Source: Marinicella meishanensis
GTDB taxonomy: Bacteria > Pseudomonadota > Gammaproteobacteria > Xanthomonadales > Marinicellaceae
Assembly: GCF_019931145.1 (NCBI RefSeq)
Contig: NZ_JAIOUV010000002.1
Span: forward strand, 124,001-188,000
DNA: 64,000 nt
Direction: 5' to 3'
In this document: positions 26,594-37,945 of the stretch, piece after piece
How positions within the stretch are numbered: position 1 is the first letter of the stretch
Layout of the letters: each line of letters opens with the position of its first letter
Position numbers and translations under genes: made by a program
Notes under the pieces: model-generated
Databases searched by the model: none
Told to the model about the DNA's origin: nothing
The model's input: the letters and a program-made list of their open reading frames with translations, nothing else

Positions 26594-28038
26594 GCGAAGG
26601 CCTCCGGTGTTTGTTGGTGGTGGTTGGTTTGTTGCTGGTACTGATCAGCCACCGCCAGGATGGTTTGCTCATCGAAATAGCGACCGATCAATTGCAAGCC
26701 CACGGGCAACCCTTGGGTGTGGCCAATCGGCATGGACAAACAAGGCAAGCCAGCCAATGACGCCGGGATGGTGAACTGATCGGCTTGGTACATGCTCACC
26801 CCGGTGGATTTTTCCCCGTGCTTGAACGCCACCTCTGGTGAGACGGGACCGGCAATCAGGTCCACTTGCTCAAAAGCCGCTTTGAAATCATCGCTGATCA
26901 AGCGGCGGACTTTTTGGGCTTTCAGGTAATAGGCGTCATAGTATCCAGAAGACAAGGCCCAAGCCCCCACCATGATGCGCTTTTGCACCTCTTCACCAAA
27001 CCCCTCGGAACGGCTGCGACAGTACAACTCTTGCAGGTTACTGGCCTGGGCGGTTTGGTGCCCAAATCGCACCCCATCAAAGCGGGACAAGTTGGAAGAG
27101 CACTCCGCCGGTGCCAAAATGTAATAGGCCGACACCGCCAAATCGGCATGGGGCAAGCTCACGTCAAGCAGTTCGGCCCCTTGGGCTTGACACTGTTCGA
27201 TGGCTGCCCAGGTCAATTGTTTGATGCCGTCATCAGCCAGGCCATCAATCCAGTCCCTGACCACCCCCACTTTCAAGCCGCGCATGTCAGGCGAGTCGGG
27301 TTTTTGCCACTGCCAGGGTGGCTGTTGCGCTGAAGTGGAATCCAGGGCGTCGTGACCAGACATGGCCGACAACACCAAACCACAATCATCGGCACTGGCG
27401 GCCATCACCCCGGCCTGATCCAGGGAAGAAGCAAACGCGATCATGCCGTGGCGCGAAACCCGACCATAACTGGGCTTGATGCCGGTGATGCCACACAAGG
27501 CGGCTGGTTGACGAATCGAACCACCGGTGTCGGTACCGGTGGCCACCGGCACCATGCGAGCCGCCACCGCCGCGGCTGATCCGCCTGAGGAACCTCCAGG
27601 GACCCGTTGTTCATCCCAGGGATTGGCCACGGGTCCGAAGGCCGAATGCTCATTGGAAGAGCCCATGGCAAACTCATCCATGTTGGCTTTGCCCAAAGTG
27701 ACCATGCCGGCCTGTTGCAGCCGACTGACCACAGTGGCATCATAAGGTGGCACGAAATCGGCCAACATGTTGGAGGCACAAGTGGTTTTGATGCCATGGG
27801 TACAAAACAGGTCTTTGTGGACCAAAGGAATGCCGGCCAATGGCTGCTGTCCTTGATCCAGTAAGGCTTGGGCTTGTAACAATTCCTTGGGATTGAATTC
27901 TGTCAAGGTGGTGATCAAAGCCCCGGTGGTTTCATTGAATGCTTGGCAGCGGTCCCAGTAAACCCCGCACAATTCTTGGATGCTGCACTCTTTGGCGGCC
28001 AGCATGCCGGCCATCTGCCGGATGGATAAGCCAATCAT
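26590..28038 (-). CDS. gatA: Asp-tRNA(Asn)/Glu-tRNA(Gln) amidotransferase subunit A
   Basis: A 482-residue amidase-signature protein that releases ammonia from glutamine for the GatCAB complex. The Ser-cisSer-Lys region is present: VHKDLFCTHG supplies the Lys, and VPGGSSGGSAAAVAARMVP followed by GTDTGGSIRQPA supplies the serines. Length matches the family. It overlaps gatC and gatB by 4 bases each, indicating translational coupling. Confidence 0.96.
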   Translation of the reverse strand: MIGLSIRQMAGMLAAKECSIQELCGVYWDRCQAFNETTGALITTLTEFNPKELLQAQALLDQGQQPLAGIPLVHKDLFCTHGIKTTCASNMLADFVPPYDATVVSRLQQAGMVTLGKANMDEFAMGSSNEHSAFGPVANPWDEQRVPGGSSGGSAAAVAARMVPVATGTDTGGSIRQPAALCGITGIKPSYGRVSRHGMIAFASSLDQAGVMAASADDCGLVLSAMSGHDALDSTSAQQPPWQWQKPDSPDMRGLKVGVVRDWIDGLADDGIKQLTWAAIEQCQAQGAELLDVSLPHADLAVSAYYILAPAECSSNLSRFDGVRFGHQTAQASNLQELYCRSRSEGFGEEVQKRIMVGAWALSSGYYDAYYLKAQKVRRLISDDFKAAFEQVDLIAGPVSPEVAFKHGEKSTGVSMYQADQFTIPASLAGLPCLSMPIGHTQGLPVGLQLIGRYFDEQTILAVADQYQQQTNHHQQTPEAFA

Positions 28039-28322
28039 TCGATCACCTTGGGCACCAGATAGTGGTCATCATCGGCATGGGCTGCCAACGCCAGCAGTGC
28101 GGCTTTGTGTGAGGTGTCAGTGACTTCATCGGCACGCACCAACTGCCAGGCATCATTGGGGTGGGCCATGGGCGCCACCGCTTCGGTGTTGGCGTCATTG
28201 ATGTGCTCGATCATGGCCATCAACTGGTTCAACGATTCGGTGATGTGGCCAACCTGCTGGTCCGGTATGTTCAGCTGCGCCAAGGCAGCAATTTCTTCCA
28301 ATTCTGTGCGATTGATTGACAT
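28035..28322 (-). CDS. gatC: Asp-tRNA(Asn)/Glu-tRNA(Gln) amidotransferase subunit C
   Basis: A 95-residue protein of the GatC family (MSINRTELEEIAALAQL at the start, FNQLMAMI-like central helix, MAHPNDAWQLVRADEV near the end). It tethers GatA and GatB. The ATG at 28322 is used; the longer frame begins at a TTG. First gene of the minus-strand operon. Confidence 0.93.
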   Translation of the reverse strand: MSINRTELEEIAALAQLNIPDQQVGHITESLNQLMAMIEHINDANTEAVAPMAHPNDAWQLVRADEVTDTSHKAALLALAAHADDDHYLVPKVIE

Positions 28323-29880
<1,558 letters not shown>

Positions 29881-29904
29881 GTTGAAATGGTTTGAAAGCG
29901 GTCC

Positions 29905-30750
29905 ATGGACAACCTGAAAAGCAATCAGAGACTGACCCAATCTCCCCTGTTTAAATTTCTGATGCTGGAATTCATTTGCATCGTGCTGATGATTTCAGAT
30001 AAGAACAACCAGCTGGCCCAACCCATCCGCAACACCTTGTCATTGGCCGCGGTGCCCTTGCTGAAATTGGTGGAATGGCCACAAGACTTGTATCAGGTGG
30101 CACAATTGGCCATTTCCCGCCAAGCGCAGTTGATCCAGGAAAACAACGAGCTCAAAGAACAGTTGTTGGATGCCCGCCTCAAAGCCCAACAAAACATTTC
30201 GTTGGTGGCTGAAAATGATCGCCTGCGTGACATGCTCAAGGCCACCCAAACCTCACCGCTGACCACCAGTGTGGCGTTTGTCTCCAACATCAACCAAACC
30301 CAAAAATCCCAGCATGTGGTGATTGACCAAGGCAGTGCCGATGGTCTGTTTGAAGGCCAAGCGGTGCTCAACCTCGACGGGGTCATTGGCCAAGTTGATG
30401 TGTTGGGCCAGCATTATGCCCATGTGATTTTGATCACCGATCGCTCCCACGCCATCCCCATCGAAATCTTGCGCACCGGCATGCGCACCTTGGCCTATGG
30501 CAATGGCTCAGAGGTTTTACTGTCTGAAATCCCCACCAGTGCCGACATCAGAAGCGGCGATGTATTGGTCACCTCAGGTTTTGGCAACCGCTTCCCCCGG
30601 GGGCTGCAGTTGGCTGCAATCAACGCCATTTCAGTCAGTGCCGACCGCACCTTCATCAACGCCACCGCCACCCCCTATGCCCAGTTGGACCGCTTGACCG
30701 AAGTGTTTTTGATTTGGCCCAATGAGGACGAAGCATTGGTCGATGAATAA
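29905..30750 (+). CDS. mreC: Rod shape-determining protein MreC
   Basis: A 281-residue protein with one N-terminal membrane segment (FLMLEFICIVLMIS), a coiled coil (QAQLIQENNELKEQLLDARLK) and the two beta barrels of periplasmic MreC (VVIDQGSADGLFEGQAVLN, VITDRSHAIPIEI, DVLVTSGFGNRFPRGLQLA). It links MreB to the penicillin-binding proteins. It starts 24 bases after mreB and overlaps mreD by 8 bases. Confidence 0.94.
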   Translation: MDNLKSNQRLTQSPLFKFLMLEFICIVLMISDKNNQLAQPIRNTLSLAAVPLLKLVEWPQDLYQVAQLAISRQAQLIQENNELKEQLLDARLKAQQNISLVAENDRLRDMLKATQTSPLTTSVAFVSNINQTQKSQHVVIDQGSADGLFEGQAVLNLDGVIGQVDVLGQHYAHVILITDRSHAIPIEILRTGMRTLAYGNGSEVLLSEIPTSADIRSGDVLVTSGFGNRFPRGLQLAAINAISVSADRTFINATATPYAQLDRLTEVFLIWPNEDEALVDE

Positions 30751-31231
30751 AAACCCACAACAAACCACCCTGCTGATGCATTTGTCGCTGTTGTGCGCCT
30801 TGCTGTTGACCTTGTTACCCTGGCCCAGCCAGCTGACCATTTGGCAGCCCCATTGGCTGGCCTTGTTGATCGCTTATTGGTCCTTATACACCGACGACAG
30901 CCGGGTGATGTATGTGGCGTTTGCCTATGGCTTGTTGTTGGACGTGCTGATGGGCAGTTTGTTGGGCAAACACGGCATGTCACTGGTGGCCTTGTCTTTT
31001 TTGGTCACCAAATCGGCCAAACAATTGCGCATGACTTCGTTTTGGCAATTGTTGATCATGGTGTTGGTGTGGCTGTTCAATGACATCGTGATTCGGGCCG
31101 CCATTGACTGGATCTCGTTTCGCTACCAACCCGAGTTGTTGGACTTGTTACCACTGCTCACCGCCGCGGTGATCTGGCCCTGGCTGAAATACTTGATGGA
31201 CCGTTGCCAAACCTCCTTGCGCACCAGTTGA
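30743..31231 (+). CDS. mreD: Rod shape-determining protein MreD
   Basis: A 162-residue protein with about five membrane segments, matching MreD by size, position and topology (the segment VAFAYGLLLDVLMGSLLGKHG is typical). The ATG at 30743 overlaps the mreC stop; an earlier start at 30722 would add seven residues. Its stop precedes mrdA by one base. Confidence 0.9.
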   Translation: MNKNPQQTTLLMHLSLLCALLLTLLPWPSQLTIWQPHWLALLIAYWSLYTDDSRVMYVAFAYGLLLDVLMGSLLGKHGMSLVALSFLVTKSAKQLRMTSFWQLLIMVLVWLFNDIVIRAAIDWISFRYQPELLDLLPLLTAAVIWPWLKYLMDRCQTSLRTS

Positions 31232-31232
31232 G

Positions 31233-33056
31233 ATGATGGGTCGAGAACTCAAGCAGCCTTTCAAAGAGCGGCGCATTTTCACCGAACGAATCGTGGTGGC
31301 GGTGGGGCTGGTGACCTTGATCTTTTTGTTGTTGCTGAGCCGCTATTTTTACCTGCAAGTGATCAAGCATGATGCTTACACCCTACAAGCCGAACAAAAC
31401 CGCATCAAATACAGCCGCATCAGGCCAACCCGCGGCTTGATTTTCGATCGCAATGGGTCATTGCTGGCCGAAAACATCACCACCTATCGGTTGGTGGTGA
31501 CCCCGGAAAAAACCAAAGACTTGATGACCAAGCTGCAAAGCATGCGCTCCATCATCGGTGTGGATGATGAGCAAGTAGCGCAGCTGGAAGAGCAATTGAA
31601 ATTCAATCCGGTGTTCAAACCACTGGTGATCAAAGCCAAGTTGTCTGAGGTGGAAGTGGCCCAGTTTGCCGTGCAGCAACACCGTTATCCTGGGTTCAAG
31701 ATGGAACCGTATTTGAATCGCAAATACCTGTACCCCATTGAGTTTTCTCATCTGCTGGGCTATGTCGGCCGCATCAGCCAAGCCGAATACAACAGACAAG
31801 ACCCCGAAGTCTATGCAGCGGACGATTATTTCGGAAAATCAGGCATCGAAAAGTATTACGAACACACCCTGCACGGGACCCCAGGCAGCCTGGTGACTGA
31901 AATCAACGCCCAGGGCAAACAACTGTCACAAACCATCCATACGCCACCGAGCAATGGACAAAACCTGACTTTGACCATCGATTTGTCGCTGCAATTGGCG
32001 GCTTACCAAGCCTTTGGTGAAGAAACCGGGGCGGCCATCGCAGTCAACCCACAAAGCGGTGAGATACTGGCCATGGTCTCCAAGCCGGGATACGACACCA
32101 ACCAATTCATCAACGGCATCAGCCAAAGCAATTTTAACTTGTTGGCCAACTCAGCCGACAAACCCCTGTTCGATCGCAGCATCAAGGGCGGCTATGAACC
32201 GGGCTCGACCATCAAGCCCTACATCGCCTTGGCCGGCCTGTACCACCGCTTGATCACCCCACAAACCACCATGGTTTCCAATGGCTATTACCAACTGCCC
32301 AAACAAGAGCGGCGCTATCATGACTGGAAACAAGGCGGCCACGGACAAGTGGATGTGGTTGAATCATTGGCCGAATCGGTCAATGTGTTTTTTTATGATT
32401 TGGCTTACCGCTTGGGCATCGACAAAATTCACGACTTTTTGGCCCCATTTAAGTTTGGCCACCTCACCGGCATCGACATCGCCGGAGAAAAGCGCGGCAT
32501 TTTGCCATCGCGGGCCTGGAAACGCGCCAATCGCGACATGATCTGGTTTCCCGGCGAAACCGTGATCACCGGCATTGGCCAAGGTTATTTTGTGATCACC
32601 CCGGTGCAAATGGCACAAGCCGTTTCGGTTTTGGCTTCCAAAGGCCAAATCACCCCCTTACATTTGGTGCAACATGAGGTGACTTCAAACACCCTGCCAT
32701 TTGCCATCAGTGACGCCCACTGGGACACCGTGCATCAAGGCATGACGAATGTGGTCAATGCCATCAATGGCACCGCCCGTTCGATCCGCTCAGAGGACTA
32801 CCTGATTGCCGGCAAAAGCGGCACCTCACAGGTGTTCGGTAAAAGCGAAGAAGACATCTACAAAAAGGACGAAGAATTGCCCAAGCACCTGCGCAATCAT
32901 GCCCTGTTCATCGCTTTCGCGCCGGCGGAAAACCCCCAAATCGCGGTGGTGGTGGTGGCCGAGCATGGCGCCAGTGGCACCCGCGCTGCCGCCCCGATTG
33001 CCCGCCAAATCATTGATGCGTTCATGCAAAAAAACCGCCAGGAAGGGACCTCATGA
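31233..33056 (+). CDS. mrdA: Penicillin-binding protein 2 (elongasome transpeptidase)
   Basis: A 607-residue class B penicillin-binding protein. It has one N-terminal membrane anchor, the dimerisation region starting RGLIFDRNG, and the transpeptidase motifs SxxK (PGSTIKPY, Ser325 and Lys328), SxN (AESVNVFF) and KSG (AGKSGTSQ, Lys528). It cross-links peptidoglycan during rod elongation with RodA. A second ATG three bases on is possible. It overlaps rodA by 4 bases. Confidence 0.96.
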   Translation: MMGRELKQPFKERRIFTERIVVAVGLVTLIFLLLLSRYFYLQVIKHDAYTLQAEQNRIKYSRIRPTRGLIFDRNGSLLAENITTYRLVVTPEKTKDLMTKLQSMRSIIGVDDEQVAQLEEQLKFNPVFKPLVIKAKLSEVEVAQFAVQQHRYPGFKMEPYLNRKYLYPIEFSHLLGYVGRISQAEYNRQDPEVYAADDYFGKSGIEKYYEHTLHGTPGSLVTEINAQGKQLSQTIHTPPSNGQNLTLTIDLSLQLAAYQAFGEETGAAIAVNPQSGEILAMVSKPGYDTNQFINGISQSNFNLLANSADKPLFDRSIKGGYEPGSTIKPYIALAGLYHRLITPQTTMVSNGYYQLPKQERRYHDWKQGGHGQVDVVESLAESVNVFFYDLAYRLGIDKIHDFLAPFKFGHLTGIDIAGEKRGILPSRAWKRANRDMIWFPGETVITGIGQGYFVITPVQMAQAVSVLASKGQITPLHLVQHEVTSNTLPFAISDAHWDTVHQGMTNVVNAINGTARSIRSEDYLIAGKSGTSQVFGKSEEDIYKKDEELPKHLRNHALFIAFAPAENPQIAVVVVAEHGASGTRAAAPIARQIIDAFMQKNRQEGTS

Positions 33057-34129
33057 GGCGGCGATTTTTCACCCACATGCCTGACCCCTTGTTGTTGACT
33101 TTGTTGTTGATGGTGTTGGCTTATGGCCTGGTGGTGTTGTACAGTGCCGGCGGTCAGGTGTTGGTGGAACGCCAGGCAGTGCGCATTGCCCTGGGCTTGT
33201 TTGGCTTGTATTTCATCACCCAAATCAGACCCGAACGGTTTGAACAGTTCACCCCCTTGGTGTATGCCGGTACCGTGTTCTTGCTGGTGGCGGTGTTTTT
33301 CTTTGGTGTCACCATCAAAGGGGCGCAACGCTGGTTGGATCTGGGCATCAGCATCCAACCATCAGAGCTGTGCAAAATTTCTTTGCCCATGATGGTGGCT
33401 TGGATTTTTCGCCATGCCGCCCTGCCTCCCCGGTTCAAACACCTGTTCGCCGCCGCCATGGTGATTGGTTTGTGTACTGGCCTGATCTACAAACAACCCG
33501 ACTTGGGCACCTCCATTCTGGTCGCCGCCAGCGGCTTGTTTGTGATTTTTCTGGCAGGCATTTCCTGGAAATTCATTTTCGGCGCCGGGCTGTTGACCGC
33601 CTTGTCCTTGCCGGTGTTGTGGCAGTTTTTGCATGACTACCAAAAACAGCGGGTGTTGATGTTCCTCAATCCCGAGGCCGACCCGCTGAACCATGGCTGG
33701 AACATCATCCAGTCCAAAATTGCCATTGGTTCCGGCGGCTTCTGGGGCAAGGGTTGGACCGCCGGCAGCCAAACCCAATTGGACTTTTTGCCCGAGCATT
33801 CCACCGACTTCATCCTCTCGGTGTTGTCAGAAGAATTTGGCTTCATCGGGGTGCTGGCCTTGTTCCTGTTGTACTTTTTGATCATCATGCGTTGTTTCTA
33901 CATCGCCCAACAGGCCAAAAACACCTACAATCGACTGCTTTGTGGGGCACTAACACTGATTTTCTTTGTCTACATCACCATCAATGCCGGCATGATATCA
34001 GGTGTGTTACCGGTGGTGGGTGTGCCCCTGCCGCTGGTCAGTTACGGCGGCACTTCGGTGCTTACTTTGCTGGCCTCATTTGGTATCATAACTTCCGTTC
34101 ACTCACATAAAAAATTGATTCAACAATGA
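33053..34129 (+). CDS. rodA: Peptidoglycan glycosyltransferase RodA
   Basis: A 358-residue SEDS-family polymerase with about ten membrane segments. Family signatures include GAQRWLDLGISIQPSEL, QPDLGTSILVA, GWGTAGSQTQLDFLPEHSTDFI-like text (here KGWTAGSQTQLDFLPEHS), and the final VPLPLVSYGGTSVL. It polymerises glycan strands with PBP2. Four-base overlaps on both sides. Confidence 0.95.
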   Translation: MRRRFFTHMPDPLLLTLLLMVLAYGLVVLYSAGGQVLVERQAVRIALGLFGLYFITQIRPERFEQFTPLVYAGTVFLLVAVFFFGVTIKGAQRWLDLGISIQPSELCKISLPMMVAWIFRHAALPPRFKHLFAAAMVIGLCTGLIYKQPDLGTSILVAASGLFVIFLAGISWKFIFGAGLLTALSLPVLWQFLHDYQKQRVLMFLNPEADPLNHGWNIIQSKIAIGSGGFWGKGWTAGSQTQLDFLPEHSTDFILSVLSEEFGFIGVLALFLLYFLIIMRCFYIAQQAKNTYNRLLCGALTLIFFVYITINAGMISGVLPVVGVPLPLVSYGGTSVLTLLASFGIITSVHSHKKLIQQ

Positions 34130-35091
34130 AAACGACCGCTTCCTTTTGTTTGACCCTTTGCCTGGCTGTGTTGACAGCCACCCCCAGCCAAGCCGCTGTA
34201 GACCTGAAACAAGTGGATGACTTCATCCGCAACACCGCTGCAGAACACAGCCTCGACCCCCAATGGGTGCGTGGCATTCTGGCCCAAGCCAACCACCAAC
34301 AAGGCATCATCGATGCGATGAACCGACCGGCCGAAAAAACCCTGCAATGGCATGAATACCGCAAAATTTTCATGACCGACAAACGCACCCGCGAAGGGGT
34401 GGCATTTTGGCAACAACACCAAGCCGTGCTGGATCAGGTATCTGCCGCCACTGGGGTGCCACCTGAAATCATTGTGGCCATCATCGGGGTGGAAACCTTT
34501 TACGGCCGCATCAAAGGCAACCACAAAGTGTTGGACGCTTTGTACACTTTGGCCTTTGACTACCCCAAACGGTCCAAATTTTTCACCAGTGAACTCAAGC
34601 ACTTTTTGTTGCTGGCCCAGGAAAACCACGTGGATCCACTGGCAGCCAAAGGCTCCTATGCCGGGGCCATGGGCTATGGCCAGTTCATGCCATCCAGCTA
34701 CCGCCATTATGCGGTTGACTTTGAAGCCGATGCCAAAATTGACTTGCTGAACAACCCCCAAGACGCCATCGCCAGTGTGGCCAACTACTTAGAAAAGCAC
34801 AAATGGCAGCCTGGTGGCGCGGTTCTCAAAGCCATCGAACAACCCAACTTGAACATCAAGTACAACCAATTGAAACCGCATTTGGAAGACCACCAAACCA
34901 AGCAAAAATTCACCGTCTTGCAATTGGACTTGGCCGATGGCAGCCAAGCCTATTGGCAAGGATTCCATAACTTTTATGTGATTTCCAGGTACAACCATTC
35001 ACACATGTATGTGAATGCGGTGTACCAGTTGTCTCAAGCCATCAAGGCCATGCGAGACGGCACCGAATTGGCCGCGGAGTTGAGCCAATGA
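34126..35091 (+). CDS. mltB: Lytic murein transglycosylase B
   Basis: A 321-residue protein with a signal peptide (MKTTASFCLTLCLAVLTATPSQA). It has the MltB catalytic region: VAIIGVETFYGRIKGNH with catalytic Glu123, then SYAGAMGYGQFMPSSY. It cleaves glycan strands to 1,6-anhydro ends in the periplasm. Unlike the E. coli enzyme I see no lipobox, so it is probably soluble. Four-base overlaps tie it to rodA and rlpA. Confidence 0.93.
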   Translation: MKTTASFCLTLCLAVLTATPSQAAVDLKQVDDFIRNTAAEHSLDPQWVRGILAQANHQQGIIDAMNRPAEKTLQWHEYRKIFMTDKRTREGVAFWQQHQAVLDQVSAATGVPPEIIVAIIGVETFYGRIKGNHKVLDALYTLAFDYPKRSKFFTSELKHFLLLAQENHVDPLAAKGSYAGAMGYGQFMPSSYRHYAVDFEADAKIDLLNNPQDAIASVANYLEKHKWQPGGAVLKAIEQPNLNIKYNQLKPHLEDHQTKQKFTVLQLDLADGSQAYWQGFHNFYVISRYNHSHMYVNAVYQLSQAIKAMRDGTELAAELSQ

Positions 35092-35843
35092 AGACACCCA
35101 TTGGGATGGCCTTGATCTTGAGCCTGCTGCTGAGCGCCTGTGGCGGCAAAGACCGTTACAAAGACATCGACGTCAACAAAATCAAGCCATGGGTGCCCAA
35201 ATCTGAACCCCTGAGCAAATACGGCAACCACAGCCCCTACCGGGTGCATGGCAAGGTCTATCAGGTGAACAACAGCCCAGAGGGTTATTCGGCCACCGGC
35301 AAAGCCTCATGGTATGGCAAAAAATTCCATGGCAAACCAACCTCCAACCAAGAGGTGTTTGACATGTATAAGTTGACCGCCGCCCACAAAACCTTGCCCC
35401 TGCCCAGTTATGTTGAAGTCACCAATTTGAAAAACAACCGCAAGGTGGTGGTGCGGGTCAATGACCGCGGGCCGTTTGTCGGCGACCGCATCATCGACCT
35501 GTCTTATGCCGCAGCCAAGGCCCTGGATTTCGTCAATGACGGCATCGCCGATGTCCACATCCAGGTGGTCAAGTCACCCAAAGACCTCAAGACCAACCCC
35601 ATCAAGCAAGGTTTGACCTATTTGCAATTGGGCGCTTTTTCAGACAAAAACGCCGCCTATAACCTGGCAAAAAAAGCCAGCGAACTACTTGGAATTGAAA
35701 CCTTTGTCACCATATTATCAACCCAGTCCGGTGCCCTGCATCGGGTCAGGATTGGACCCATACAGTCTGAATCCACGGTCAATCAATTGATCAACAAAAT
35801 TACGACCAACGGCATCCCCGATGCCAAAGTGATTACCGAGTGA
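35088..35843 (+). CDS. rlpA: Septal ring lytic transglycosylase RlpA
   Basis: A 251-residue lipoprotein (MKTPIGMALILSLLLSACGG, lipobox LSAC). The double-psi beta-barrel domain follows (GKASWYGKKFHGKPTSNQE, VRVNDRGPFVGDRIIDLSYAAAKAL), and a C-terminal SPOR domain begins near LTYLQLGAFSDKNAA. RlpA cuts glycans lacking stem peptides, and SPOR binds them. It is shorter than the E. coli protein mainly in the linker. Confidence 0.93.
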   Translation: MKTPIGMALILSLLLSACGGKDRYKDIDVNKIKPWVPKSEPLSKYGNHSPYRVHGKVYQVNNSPEGYSATGKASWYGKKFHGKPTSNQEVFDMYKLTAAHKTLPLPSYVEVTNLKNNRKVVVRVNDRGPFVGDRIIDLSYAAAKALDFVNDGIADVHIQVVKSPKDLKTNPIKQGLTYLQLGAFSDKNAAYNLAKKASELLGIETFVTILSTQSGALHRVRIGPIQSESTVNQLINKITTNGIPDAKVITE

Positions 35844-37018
35844 AACCCATGCATAAAAAAACCACACCCCAGATTTACATGTTGTTGCTGTGTGCGCTGC
35901 TGTTCAGCGGCCAAGCCATGGCCCAAACCAACACCACCCCCCAGCCACCTCAGGTCAATGCCTCCAGTTACCTGTTGATGGACTTTCACAGCGGCCGCAT
36001 TTTGGCTGCAGACAATCCAGACTTGCCAGTGGAACCGGCCAGCATCACCAAAATGATGACCGCTTATGTGGTGTTTTCTGAAATCAAGTCTGGCAATTTG
36101 GCGTTGACAGACATGATCACCGTCAGTGAAAAAGCCTGGCGCACCGGCGGCTCCAAGATGTTCATCGAAGTGGACAAACAGGTGCAGGTGGAAGACCTGA
36201 TCCGCGGCATGATCATTCAGTCCGGCAACGACGCCTGTGTGGCCCTGGCCGAACACATCGCCGGCAGCGAAGAGGTGTTTGCCAACATGATGAATCAACA
36301 CGCCAAACGCCTGGGCATGAACGACTCCCAGTTCAAGAACGCCACCGGCTTACCGGCCGAAGGCCATATGGTCACGGCCCGTGACGTGGCGCAGTTGGGT
36401 CGGGCCCTGATCACCGACTTTCCGGACCTGTATCATTACTACTCGGAAAAAGAATTCACTTTCAACAAGATCAAACAACACAACCGCAACACCTTGCTGT
36501 ATCGGGACCCCACTGTTGATGGCTTCAAAACTGGCCACACCGAAGCCGCTGGGTATTGTTTGGCCACCTCCGCCATGCGCAACGGCATGCGCCTGATCAA
36601 CGTGATCATGGGCACCGAGTCCGAAAAAGCGCGGGCCGATGAAACCCAAAAGTTGATCAATTACGGTTTCCGCTTTTTTGAAACCCACAAGTTGTACCGC
36701 GCTGGCGAACAACGGGTGACCCAGGAAATCTGGAAGGGTGAAGACGAGGACATCCCCTTGGGCCTGGCCGAAGATTTGTACATCACCATTCCCAAGGGCA
36801 GTTACGGCCAATTGTCCGCCAATGCCGACATCCCTGGCATCCTCACCGCCCCCATTCAACAGGGCACACAATTGGGCACATTGAACGTCACCCTCAATGG
36901 AGAAGCGCTGATCAACCGACCATTGGTGGCCTTGAAAACCGCCGAACAAGCTGGTTGGTGGTCGCGCAGCATGGATGGTATCGGCTTGTGGTTCAAATCT
37001 TTTGGAGACGACGACTGA
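35840..37018 (+). CDS. dacA: D-alanyl-D-alanine carboxypeptidase (PBP5/6 type)
   Basis: A 392-residue low-molecular-mass penicillin-binding protein with signal peptide. The three motifs are intact: SITK in EPASITKMM, SGN in IQSGNDACVAL, and KTG in DGFKTGHTEAAG. A PBP5-type C-terminal beta domain and a final amphipathic helix (WWSRSMDGIGLWFKSF) that would hold it to the inner membrane follow. It trims the terminal D-Ala of stem peptides. The GTG at 35840 overlaps rlpA; an ATG at 35849 is an equal alternative. Confidence 0.94.
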   Translation: MKPMHKKTTPQIYMLLLCALLFSGQAMAQTNTTPQPPQVNASSYLLMDFHSGRILAADNPDLPVEPASITKMMTAYVVFSEIKSGNLALTDMITVSEKAWRTGGSKMFIEVDKQVQVEDLIRGMIIQSGNDACVALAEHIAGSEEVFANMMNQHAKRLGMNDSQFKNATGLPAEGHMVTARDVAQLGRALITDFPDLYHYYSEKEFTFNKIKQHNRNTLLYRDPTVDGFKTGHTEAAGYCLATSAMRNGMRLINVIMGTESEKARADETQKLINYGFRFFETHKLYRAGEQRVTQEIWKGEDEDIPLGLAEDLYITIPKGSYGQLSANADIPGILTAPIQQGTQLGTLNVTLNGEALINRPLVALKTAEQAGWWSRSMDGIGLWFKSFGDDD

Positions 37019-37296
37019 TGCAAAATTTGGACGAATTGGAAGGCAAAGGCTTTGAGTTTCCCTGTGAATACCCAGTCAAAGCAATGGGCCCCAACACCGA
37101 AGAATTTGTTGAAGAGATTGTGGCGACGGTGCGTGAACACGCGCCGGAGGTTTCCAGCAATTCGGTGCACTGCAAAACCAGCTCCACCGGAAAATACAAA
37201 TCCGTCACGGTGCTGGTCTACGCCCAATCCAAAGACCACCTGATCAGCATCTACACCGACATCAGAAAACATGAGGATGTGCTGTGGACGTTGTGA
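37018..37296 (+). CDS. ybeD: YbeD family (DUF493) protein
   Basis: A 92-residue protein starting [21 protein letters not shown], with the DUF493 pattern of a small ACT-like fold. It commonly sits between dacA and lipB, as here. The role is unknown. The ATG overlaps the dacA stop by one base; an upstream start at 36955 lies inside dacA and is unlikely. Confidence 0.88.
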   Translation: MQNLDELEGKGFEFPCEYPVKAMGPNTEEFVEEIVATVREHAPEVSSNSVHCKTSSTGKYKSVTVLVYAQSKDHLISIYTDIRKHEDVLWTL

Positions 37297-37931
37297 CCCA
37301 GCCCATCATTGTCAAACACCTGGGGCGTCAAGCCTACGAACCGGTGTGGCGGGCCATGCAACAATTCACCGATGAACGGGATGCCAACACCGCGGATGAA
37401 CTGTGGCTGGTGGAACACCCACCGGTGTTCACCCAAGGCCTGGCTGGCAAAGCCGAACATGTGTTGGCCGCCGGGGACATCCCGGTGATCCAAGTCGATC
37501 GCGGTGGCCAAGTGACTTACCATGGCCCCGGACAAATCGTGGCCTACCCATTGATCAACCTGCGGCGCCATGGCATCGGGGTCAAATCACTGGTGCATGG
37601 CATTGAACAAGCCATCATCGACACCGTGGCGCTGTACGGTGTGCAAGCGGCGCGCAAAGACAACGCCCCCGGGGTTTATGTCGATGGCGCCAAAATCGCC
37701 TCCTTGGGCTTGCGCATCCGCAAAGCCTGCTCGTTCCATGGCCTGGCCTTCAACATCGACATGGACCTGGAACCGTTCCAAAGGATCAATCCTTGTGGCT
37801 TTTCCGGCTTGGAAGTCATACAATTGGCGGACTTGGCACAGCAGGTCGATATCAACACCGTCGAACAGCAGTTGATTGCGGCTTTTTGCCAACAATTGAA
37901 CTTCACCGCAAACACACAAGACGCCGCTTGA
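37284..37931 (+). CDS. lipB: Octanoyltransferase
   Basis: A 215-residue LipB protein that moves octanoyl from acyl carrier protein to lipoyl domains. Visible are [42 protein letters not shown], the Lys of [13 protein letters not shown], and the catalytic Cys in [11 protein letters not shown]. The start is a GTG; a second GTG at 37293, overlapping the ybeD stop by 4 bases, is equally good. Confidence 0.94.
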   Translation: MDVVTQPIIVKHLGRQAYEPVWRAMQQFTDERDANTADELWLVEHPPVFTQGLAGKAEHVLAAGDIPVIQVDRGGQVTYHGPGQIVAYPLINLRRHGIGVKSLVHGIEQAIIDTVALYGVQAARKDNAPGVYVDGAKIASLGLRIRKACSFHGLAFNIDMDLEPFQRINPCGFSGLEVIQLADLAQQVDINTVEQQLIAAFCQQLNFTANTQDAA

Positions 37932-37945
37932 GGCGTCCAACGACC